From contig OZ234496.1 of NCBI GenBank assembly GCA_965153455.1, positions 19,460,304-19,524,303 on the forward strand: a stretch of DNA of 64,000 nucleotides, given 5' to 3'. Numbering within the stretch: the first letter of the stretch is position 1; every line of letters begins with the position of its first letter. The notes under the pieces were generated by a model. The model saw nothing but the letters and a program-made list of their open reading frames with translations, had not been told where the DNA came from and did no database searches. A program made the translations under genes and the position numbers. The stretch comes from Sphagnum compactum (lineage: Eukaryota > Bryophyta > Sphagnopsida > Sphagnales). Positions 38,659 through 48,012 of the stretch are shown one piece after another.

Positions 38659-40106
38659 TTTGAATGTGTAATTCTATGATTGCAATTTACATAACATTTT
38701 GATCACAAAATCTGTGGAGGCATTTCTTAGGATTTGAGGACAAATTCATTTTGGTTTTGTATCTGACTGTTCTCGTTTCCTTCGTCACAATGATTTCTGC
38801 TAGAAAGGAGATGACGAAAAGGAGGGGGAGAAGAACAACTGACCATGTTCTAATACAGAACTTCTTTGAATTTGAGAACAAATTTTGTTTTTGTTTTGTT
38901 CTGAATCTTACTGTGTATGTTTCTTCCTCACAATGCTTCTGCTGGAAAGGAGACGATCAAAAAGGGAAGGGGGGCAAGAAGGAATGGATTGAGCTTTAGT
39001 ACAATTTTTGTACTAGCAATCTATTCTTATTTTTTTTTCTTTCTGTCAGAGGAAGGTCATCACACTTTGTTGCTTGGAATCATTACCCCAACTGTTTGTA
39101 AAGAAAATCTACTCGCAAGAATATGGGTGACTGAACCAACTGACTGATTGACTGACTGACTGGCTGACTGCACAAGTTGTTGACTTCTTGAGACCACTGT
39201 TGTTGTTTAGAACATTGAGATAAAAAAAGACAAATTGGCTTTTGCAAGTACAAAAGAATTCTGCTACATGCTTTGTGACTCAGTCAAACCCAAATGGAGA
39301 ATTTGCTACATCGTTTTGATTTGAGTCCAACCCAGGAATGGAAAATTTGAGAGACAACCTGGTAATCCAGAAAGGGTAAATAAGAGGGATTTCAGAACAA
39401 ACATGTATCAAGAGACTGTGACAACAAACTGACTTTGGGAGAATGAGAAAAAACAGTGAACAGACAGCAGAGAAATATGCAACCTTGAGAATAAATAGGA
39501 GCAGAAGACAATGCTCAACATTGAAATTTCAGAGAAACATGACTTTGGGAACAAAGACTAATCAAAACTGAAACTCCACTTAAACTTCAATGCTTTTAAC
39601 TTGTTTTCAAAACCCATACTGTACTTGGCTCTCATTCAACTGACCTGCAATGGAAGCAATTGGCACACTACAAGAAAGAGAACCCTCCTTATCTAGGGCC
39701 ATTCAGATGATTGAGTGCTGTCTCACACCCAATAATGCCTGTAACAACAAAGATCATTAATGAAGTGATGGAAGCAATAGGCATCTCTTATTGTGATTGA
39801 GCTCCAACTCTCTTTGTAATGAACTTGGCTTAAGTGTGGCAGTCACGAAACACACCCAAATTCTGAAAAATGCAGAGACTAACTATCAGCAGTTCCGCAG
39901 ATTAGACCAAATGCACAATGACCAGCTTCTCACTATGGTTACACAACTGAAACACTTTTTTTCTACCTCTACATAATCTGGTACAAAATTTCTATCTCGC
40001 AGATACCCAGCATCATTCATCTGGAAACTCTATAATCCCAGTAGTCTTGCCTAGATTTCAAACATTTTGAGGATGGTGTTGATCATTGACCATTAAATGT
40101 ATGCAC
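37281..40106. other. No gene seen
   Basis: AT-rich with poly-A/T runs to about 39000, then more balanced sequence to the PPR pseudogene. No coding recognised. Confidence 0.5.
38626..38658. repeat. (GATA)n(GA)n microsatellite
   Basis: Four GATA units followed by eight GA units. Confidence 0.9.
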
Positions 40107-41520
40107 CTACTTATTCACTTGCATCCAGGTACAACCGGCTGTTTCCTTCACATCAAATGTTCCCTTTCTCTTTGTTTGAGTGTTTGCACTGAGATCCCAC
40201 TTGCCAGCAGCAGCATAGATGTTTGATAGCCACCACCTAGCCTGCAGAACTGCAAGGTCCAGATGAAGGACTTGTGACTCAAAATTGTTCCATCTCAAAA
40301 TCGTGATGAACTGTGCAACCAGCGAGCAAGGCCTTCTACACAGAAGCACATGGGCATAATGAAATCATCTTCTTCCCTACTCATCCTCTCTTCTCCCACA
40401 GTTGGAGTACATGACCACAATGCTTGCCCACAAACACATCAGACTTGCAGTCACTTTGAACAAATGTTCATGAACATGCCAGTACCCTTCAGGTGCCACC
40501 TGCATTCAGGAACCCACAAAATTGACAGGGTCTGGCTTCAGCCCCCTTCTTTTTTTGTTTTCGAATGAATACATTTCATGGGCTGCACATAAGATGTCCC
40601 CAAATCATGGCATTCCAACATCAGGCATGGGCATGCCCTGAACACTCTCTGGGCATCCTCAAGGCTGCCATTTTCAGCATACACAACCACAAGGCTATTG
40701 CCCACACAGACATCTGGCTTCAAAACTGCTTCCAATAACTTGTTTGTGAGGAGGCCTCCCCTCTTCAATAACAACTACACTAGCACACACATTCAGGACT
40801 CCCAGCAAAGTGGCAGGGTCTGGCTCCATTCCCTTCTGTTGCATTTGCCTAAAAAATTCCAATGCCTTTTGCCCCTCCCCATATTTGACATCTCACAAAA
40901 TCATGGCATTCCCAGCAATAATATCATGCATGGGGACATCTGAGGGAACACTCTCCAAACATCCTCTAAGGTCCACACCTTTGTCATACAAGTTCACAAG
41001 GCTAGGCGCACAAGGACATCAGACTGACAACCACCTTGGAGAATCAAATCATCACCTTCATCATGAACAGCAGTGGCTAATTGCCATTATTCCCCACTGA
41101 CTTCATGAGCCCCTGAGAGTGGGTATAGATAAGTCTATGATAATCAGATCAAATATTTAGGGCAATCCTACAAAAATCTGCAGCCATTGTTCCTGGCATA
41201 TTTCCAGAAGCAATGGGAAGACTCAATCATGATGTTGCCTAGCACTCAAGAGAGATAGCTATTGTAAAAATCAATAGTATCCTCATTGCTGTAGAAGCAA
41301 CTATGTAAGCCTAAGGCATAGAGTGGCCTACAAAGACCATTACGGTTGCAGCCTCTACACACTGAACATATCTTCCTATGAGCACACCCCTGGTACCTAC
41401 CTAGTTGCAGTACATCTGCTTTAAGCAACTGGAGTTGGTCACGCTGCCATCCAGACAGAGTGCCTCCAGTAACTTCACCTGTGTGAAATCAGGATAAATT
41501 CCAGTATCCTAGAACAAACA
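40107..41520 (-). pseudogene. Degenerate pentatricopeptide-repeat (PPR) gene
   Basis: Read on the minus strand, pieces of PPR protein appear in order but in changing frames. GCQSDVLVRLAL and DVWRVFPQMS lie near 40.95-41.05 kb. MQQKGMEPDPATLLGVLN lies near 40.8 kb. KPDVCVGNSLVVVYAENGSL plus EDAQRVF lies near 40.65-40.71 kb. A C-terminal segment with LSNIYAAAGKWD and KETAGCTWMQVNK, as in the E region of PLS-class PPR proteins, lies at 40.1-40.26 kb. Stops and indels fall between the pieces, so no PPR protein can be made. PLS-class PPR proteins bind organellar RNA and often guide C-to-U editing. The repeat wording (GQKALE-FRQMQ, LNVCASV) resembles large fern and lycophyte PPR families. A dead duplicate is the simplest reading. 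No intact parent is seen in the window. Confidence 0.8.
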
Positions 41521-43103
41521 CCATATTCAACTGATCAACAAGTGGATTTGGCAGTGCATCAAACAAAGCAGGCTTTTGTGACAACCAAGAACAACATACC
41601 AACTCTCCTAATTACCGAGAGAAATGCAAGAGGAGATGAGGTCAAATTACCTTCTCTAAACATGTGATCTGACAATGGTGAAGGATCTGAGAAAGAAATC
41701 CCACCAAAGTTTCACCGCAAAACAAATCTTTCTCTCAGCAAACCACAGAAACTGGTAAAAAGCATACAACAAGAAATATTACATATGAGTCAAGGTTGTT
41801 TCCACAAAATAAATAAATTTAATTCTGTACATTGCAGTACAATGTGCAGTAAGAACAAAAAGACCAAGTAGTGAACACTTACATCTCATCCTGACAGTCA
41901 TACAGTTGAGATGTTGATGGGACAGATTGAGTTGCACATAAACATGTGAACATTAACATCCTCTCCATAACAAAACTGTTCCTCCTCCCCCTTGGATATG
42001 TACTACAAACCCTAACTACGTTCAAAAACATGATCCCAGGAGATCCTTCTTGTTTATGGTTCTTGTCATGACCAACTCCTAATCTCAAAACAAAAATTGG
42101 AAATTTTCTGTGGCCTCTTCATGTGGATTTGGTTCAGAAGAGATGGTGCAAGTCTGAAGTTTCAAGTTGAGGATTGCACTAGGTTACCAAAAGTGCAGCA
42201 GCATCGGTTAGCCGACACATTCAGACACCACTGCAACTAGTGATCACCCTCTCCATGCAATTGCTTCATCTCACAACTCGCACACCCCCGGGTGAGATTG
42301 TGTCATAAAACGAGGCAAAAACAGACAACAAATCAAACGCAAAGTTAAAATATAAGTATCGCTTTTGGAGATCATAGACCATCGCAGCCGTTTTCAGAGA
42401 TCTGCTTCCGGACTCCGCAAGAGACAGGGAAAAAAATACTGCTTCAATAACTTACTACATACAGCAGCAACTCAAAAGCAAAGCAGGAAACCAGCGGAGA
42501 ATGCAACAATCCTGAATGGCACTGAATTGCAAAACACACAGCAACCTCTCCAACCAAGGCTTCCTGGCGCTGGTTTTTAGGGCAAGAGCTCCAAACCCTA
42601 AATCATCCAAATCTAACATTCTCCGTTTGGGTTACGCAAGAGCAGTTTTGGGTCACTGATCAAGCAAATGGCAATGGATGAAAATCTTACATGGAATCCT
42701 ACATGGCAGAAATGGATAATGATGGGCCAATTTTCAAGCGGGCCCATCAAAAATGTTGAATATCAACATTTTACTAAATTATTTTTCTGAGGTGTGATTT
42801 TTAGTTTAGATATTTGTGTTTCATGCACTTCATTTTCAAAACTACTTAATATTTTAGTTTAAGTGTAGAGTAATGCCCTCGGATCGTGTTTCCATGCACT
42901 TCAATTTTAGAACTACTAGTTTGAACCCCGTGCCTAATGCACAGGTGTGTTATTTGAACAATGTTTGGTTCATGTTTTAGTTTATTTTAAAAACTTTTAT
43001 CTTTTATCTTTTATATTTTTATGTGTTTTCTGTTTTTATTATTATTTTGTATGATAAAAATAAAGTGTTTCTTTTTCACTTTTGTATTTTTGTTTATTTG
43101 CAA
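41521..43103. other. No gene recognised
   Basis: 41521-42660 has balanced composition and could be the former 5' flank or leader of the PPR gene. AACCCTAA occurs on the plus strand at about 42593. The rest is AT-rich. Confidence 0.35.
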
Positions 43104-43660
43104 GTTTGAAGTTTGGAGAAAGAAGACACACCTCATTCTTTTTCAAGTAGGGTTTTTCTTGATTATTGTAAGTTTTATTTTTTCTTATTTTCTACTCTTT
43201 ATTTGGTTTCTTTTTTTTGTAATTAAAAAAAGATTTTACTGTATTTCCCTTTCCTTGTTTCATTTGTTTCCATTCCTTTTTTATAGTTTTTGTGTTTTTA
43301 CTCTTTTTTGTTTATGTTTGTTTCATGTTTTAATTTTTCCTATTCTTATTTTGTCTATCTTCATTTTTGTATATTTTTATGCGTTTATTTATTTATCTAG
43401 TTTTTATTTTCTTTTCCCAAAAAATTCTAGATTTTCTAATATGTTTTATAATAAAAATAATTTAAGAATTTTTTTAAAAAAATTTTGTTTGATTAGATGC
43501 AGGTTTGAAGTTTGGAGAAAGAAGACAAACCTCATTTTTTTTTCAACTATGGTTTTTTTTTCTTTCTTTTGCTCTCTGTTTAGTTTCTTATTTTTTGTCA
43601 TTTATTTTTAAATTTTTTTAAAAGATTATTTTACTGTATTTCCTTCTTTTGTTTCATGTT
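43104..43660. repeat. T-rich segment with a 399-bp-spaced duplication
   Basis: GTTTGAAGTTTGGAGAAAGA plus AGACA-ACCTCATT occurs at 43106 and 43505, and TTTTACTGTATTTCC follows each about 120 bp later. The plus strand is extremely T-rich, which opens long meaningless frames. Confidence 0.75.
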
Positions 43661-44098
43661 TAAGTGTTTACAAAAAGTTTCTAATTGTTAAAGTGTTTTT
43701 CTGTTTTTATTTATTTTTAGTTTTTTCTCTTTTTAAAATATATATTTGTTCTGTTTGGATGGATGACGAGAAAGCTGCAGTGTCAGCCTCAATAAAAGGA
43801 TGGTGTGTAGCCGACAACCTCGGAGCTTCCAAGGTGTCGATTCGCATAGACGACCATACGAATGAACAGAGAGACGACGAGATGGATGGTCGATGGGACG
43901 AATTCAGGAGAAGCTTCATTTCATCCCCATGTCCTTCAATATATGTAATGAAGTAACTTAGATAAATGAAGAGTAAGGTCCTCAGAGCATCTCCAGGAGT
44001 GCTCGGTACGTGATCCTGCACAGTAAAATTGGATGAAGAAAATTCAAAATGTGCTGGTTTGGCTCAGGAAAATGTTTTTGGCTCTGCATAATTGCGCA

Positions 44099-44180
44099 TG
44101 TTGCCATGGCTGGTAATTAGATACTAGTGTAGCATTATGCACATGTTGCCATGGCTGGTAATTAGATACTAGTGTAGCGT
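44099..44180. repeat. 45-bp tandem duplication
   Basis: CATGTTGCCATGGCTGGTAA plus TTAGATACTAGTGTAGC occurs twice in tandem, 45 bp apart. The end of the unit (ACTAGTGTAGC) is the start of a family C repeat copy. Confidence 0.9.
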
Positions 44181-44320
44181 GTGCTGTTGGCCCAAGTGTG
44201 AACGCATTGAGAGGCTCAACTGATTTTTCCTTCCAAAACACAGTTTTTGCAATTTGTTTGGATTTCCAGCAACGAAATCCATTCGAAATTCGATTTTTTT
44301 CGATTGCACAATTTTATTTT
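44160..44320 (+). repeat. Dispersed repeat family C, 5' part
   Basis: Begins ACTAGTGTAGCGTGTGCTGT with TGGCCCAAGTGTGAACGC, then CAACTGATTTTTCCTTCCAA and GATTTCCAGCAACGAAATCC. It truncates into the sequence upstream of the 44500 gene and may supply part of its promoter. Confidence 0.75.
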
Positions 44321-44499
44321 ATTTTTAAAAACACTACCCGAAACCCTAAGCGTAGAGTACGTACCTTACGTCGTGTATACGTCGTATAATTCTTTCAAAT
44401 ACGTATGCTCTCTTCCCAGGATAAGGTGCAGCTTGTTGCGACACGTGCCAAAAAGGAGAGAGTTTGCGTACTCGTACGGCCCGATTACGTCAGCCCTAA

Positions 44500-45724
44500 A
44501 TGAAGGAAACCCTAATTTGCAAACCCGCAGCAAGAAAGACGAAGAGATTGTCTTGCTTGACGAGGAAGTTTGTGCGCAACCATGGATTCTTCTTTGCCGA
44601 GGTAAATGGATTTCGTCGGTTTGTCTCCATGCTTGCTGCTGATCTAGTGCAAATTCTTACCTTGCTAAGCTTTTTTTCTTTTTTCTTTTTATTTCCTAAA
44701 CAAGTCTTGAAGTATTAGGTATTTTGTTACTGAAAAGAGAGAGAGAGAGAGAGAGATTTTGTGTGCGTGCGTGCGCGTTCTTTCTTACCCCACATAAAGA
44801 GCTGCCAAAAATTTGTAGAAAAGTAGAAAATATCTGCAAAAAGCAGAAGATCCTGCTGGAAAAACAGGAGATACCTCCGTAAACCAGAATGCCCTGCAAT
44901 TTCTCAGAAGTCAAATTTTGGTGTCGAACATGTCGTCCGTCCAAATACACTAAAAGAATTTCCGCAAGTCTTCAAGTTGCAGGAAGAGTGGCTGTCGAGG
45001 GAAAATTGGGAGCACAAATTTGATATGACGCCTACCAGTGTGGGCAGTAATGATGAAGCATGCCACAATCTTTGCAGGGACCAACTAAACAAGTCTCTGG
45101 TCAAAACCCAAACGACACAGGTACTGCATGAATAGTTGATGCAATGGTGATTCTTATGGTCTTTACATGAGCTATTGACATTGTGGATAGGCTCCTAATT
45201 AGATGTGGCTCTCAATTTTTTATTGACAAGGGAATCCATGATATGACTTGGCCTCTAACTTCCAGTCATTCATTCATACAATTGTTTTGTCTATTCCTCA
45301 CATGACAGTTTGCAACTCACACAAGCTCAATTGCAAAATCTAAAGAAGCACAGGGTGTATGTGTAGTTGCTTTTCTGCAGGCAATCTAGTTGGATTCAGT
45401 TAATTTTTTGCAATTTCATTTCCCAGACATAGCTTGTTGGCTAAGTTATTTAGGTCCTTTGTAGTGGAAGACAGGACTGATGTGAAGTTTCCGGGGCTAA
45501 AATTGTACCGAGCCATGGTTTTTCATTAGATCTCTACCACTAATTTTGGAAAACCGGTTGGCTGTTTCCAAGCCACATTGGATGAAGTGCACATTTGAAT
45601 TGAAGAATTGGCAGTAAGATATTTTGCTTCTGTGCAGGCTTTTCTCAAGGGAGTATTGAGTGATCTGTGTCTGTACAACAAGAGGGGTGCCAATCAGGGC
45701 ACTTACTTAGAAGGTCAAACCTAA
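44500..45724 (+). CDS. Probable three-exon gene for a small (133-residue) protein of unknown function
   Basis: Exons 44500-44601, 44908-45120 and 45638-45724 join with GT-AG introns, all in phase 0, to give 133 residues and a TAA stop. Exon 1 starts MKETLICKPAARKTKR. Exon 2 is an open stretch of 71 codons flanked by a good acceptor (TTTCTCAG) and donor (CAG/GTACTG), containing TLKEFPQVFKLQEEWLSREN and NWEHKFDM. Exon 3 encodes AFLKGVLSDLCLYNKRGANQ, a compact motif that looks conserved, and ends six residues later. The protein is charged, with no signal peptide or membrane segment visible. I do not recognise the family. Telo-box motifs (AAACCCTA) at 44341 and inside exon 1 are typical of housekeeping plant promoters. 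Exon 1 could be read in other frames, so the N-terminus is the least certain part. Confidence 0.55.
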
Positions 45725-46458
45725 GAACTGAAGAATGCAATAGAAGATGTTTAGCCAGCTGCTTGACAGAGTATCAATTCTTCCATCATGTTCTGGGAAA
45801 ACATCGCAGACCTACATATCTTGTAAGGGGATGAACTAGGTTAGGATATGCAAGATAGACTTCGACCATCTTGGGTCTTAAATCTTGATTCTAGAAATGC
45901 TTCCAAGAAATGCTGTAGATGATGCAGCATGTTGTTCTCACCTGCTTTCACACAAACATAGGTAGTTATGGTAGGTATTATATTTCTGAGTCTTCTGTCA
46001 TACTGCATTCTGAAAGTGCAGCAACAGATTGGATGCATAAATCACCTGCAAGAAGATTGGCACAATATCATCGGGTGCATGTGTTCAAAATGTCCATCAC
46101 CATAAGCATGGTTTTTGGAGCCAAAGTTGAATAACAAAAGTTTGTGGCAAACTGAAAAGTCTTTACTAAGAAAAATGCAGGGAGCAAGAAACACCACCCA
46201 AGACAAACATAGGGATGATTTCTTGTCTTGCCCCAAGGGAAGCTCAGAAACCCAACTAAAAATGGCCTCCCCTGCAAGGACACTGATGCAGGTTCCAACA
46301 AATGCAGCAGGAAAGGATGGGACAAAAAATGTTCTGAAGCCAATGACATGATGTTGAAAGCTTTGCTCAGTCGGATCTTGTGACGTGCAAGAGATTTGCT
46401 CTTTTGATTGTCTGAGGGGGAAGCTTGAGTGGACCGAAATTCTGCTGCGTCCAAATTC

Positions 46459-46918
46459 CTAACCCACCTTTCTCATTAGCAAGTAAATACGCTGATCGAG
46501 CTGCAAGCTGCTCAGATTGCTGGGCTCTCCCTTGAGACACATGAGAAGACCACCAAAGGAGACATAGACTTCTACTTTGGCTGTACCTGAACCTCCTCCG
46601 CCTCCTCTGGCAACATCTGCGTATTTGTACACTTTCCCATACATCACGTACTCGTATTTATCCGCCAGGGACTTGCTTCGGCTCTGGTCGAACGTGCCCG
46701 TCGTCTGGAGTGCCGTCCAGACTGAGCGTGGAGGCCAATGCCAGGGTGAACTTGTCGGTGTGCTTTATGGGGTAGACATCAATGTTGACGTCCAGGAGTA
46801 AGTCCATATCGAACTGCTCGCTGTGCGCCACAAGCCTCGACACCTTGTCGAACTTCTTGCCGTCCGGATTCAATCCTCCGATTGTGAAAATGTCCTCGAA
46901 CAACAAAGAGTCCCCCAT
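46459..46918 (-). pseudogene. NRPB8: RPB8, common subunit of RNA polymerases I, II and III, with a one-base frameshift
   Basis: The minus strand from ATG 46918 encodes MGDSLLFEDIFTIGGLNPDG, KKFDKVSRLVAHSEQFDM, LLLDVNIDVYPI and [10 protein letters not shown], a clear RPB8 N-terminal half. At the run of three C at 46697-46699 (GGG on the coding strand) the frame breaks. The rest of RPB8 follows in the frame one base away: [30 protein letters not shown] and [13 protein letters not shown], ending in TAG at 46459-46461. RPB8 is an OB-fold subunit of about 145-150 residues shared by the three nuclear polymerases. Both halves together match its normal length, plus a five-glycine insert. No intron is present in this copy. 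It is either a retrocopy or young pseudogene with one indel, or an intact gene hit by a sequencing error in the homopolymer. Confidence 0.85.
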
Positions 46919-47029
46919 TTCTACAACCAAAACCACAATTGAATATCTACCTCTTCTCCTACCATAAACAACACAAAACCAGAAAACGTGCGTTCTGCTA
47001 CGACTGCTCTATCTCTGAACCGGGAAGGC

Positions 47030-47157
47030 CCTTGGTCAAGGACATTACCAGAAGAAGGGGCCCCGCAAGGTGGTAGCAAAGCATGGACCCACTTCCACCT
47101 TGCGGTCTGCTACCACCTTGCGGGGCCCCTTCTTCTGGTAATATCCTCGATCAAGGA
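47030..47157. repeat. GC-rich inverted repeat with 35-bp perfect arms
   Basis: Arms at 47044-47078 and 47108-47142 are exact reverse complements, separated by 29 bp. An imperfect extension to 47030 and 47157 (GGTCAAGGAC against its mirrored GATCAAGGAC) brings each arm to about 50 bp. The arm includes CAGAAGAAGGGGCCCCGC. The arms are far richer in G+C than the flanks. Transcripts could fold into a long hairpin. It lies between the RPB8 copy and VMA22. Confidence 0.9.
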
Positions 47158-48012
47158 CCTTACCCTGCACAAAACTGTCAATTGATATGATCAACACTGA
47201 AGGACATGGGATGCATATACCCTCACACACAGACTCTTTAAAGTTTCACAAATTTGAAGGTAGCCAGTGCACAGTTGTTTGCCAAGAAGGGATGTTCACC
47301 AAAGTATCACATTCAAGTTCATTAATACAAAATTTGCAGAAACGAAGAACCCCACAACATAATAAAAGGGTCCACTTACATGAGGACATTCAGATACTTC
47401 AAACTCTTTGCACAATGTATTAAAAAGTAAATAATTCAGCCCAAAACTAATGGGCCAGCATGAGGTGGATTTGCAGATTTCACATCCTCCTCAAACTATC
47501 AAAAAACCACAACATGTGATGTCTGCCATGTAGAAAGCATGCCTAGACCTTGTGAGTTTCAGAGAAAATGTGCATTGGAACAAGATTCTTAGTGAAGTTG
47601 AGCATTGACATCTTTGGAAGTCACAGCTTCCTTCTCTACCATCATGTGCACATCATGTTAGTGGTGGTGGTGGTGGTGGTGATGCTCTTACTTGGCATGT
47701 GTTTGTCAAAGGTACAAAGCCAAGGACCAAGGATACAAGAACTTATGCCATGTGATTTGTGTTCATGTGACAAAAAGAAAGGGTACTTCGTCCCAAATTG
47801 AAGACTGATGAAGTGTCTAATAGAGTGGAATGACATCTGGAAAATTCCCCAGAAGACCAGGCAGCAGTAAGTAATTGATTTGAGGTGCATGACAATCTTT
47901 GAAGATGGATTTCATAACCACCAGAAAAATGAAATGTGCCCATAATGCAGTGTTGTTAGGTAAAATAAGGTTCCATAAAGTCTTCTCCCAACAATTGCAT
48001 ATCTGACAATAA

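Noticed and set aside
43021-43611. 196-codon open frame rich in Phe/Leu, looking like a multi-span membrane protein
   Set aside because: The plus strand is almost pure T-runs with a 399-bp internal duplication. The frame is a compositional artefact.
43707-44021. Frames near 43.75-44.0 kb with charged residues (DDEKAAVSASIKGW)
   Set aside because: Short, open on both strands, with no recognisable domain or splice partner.
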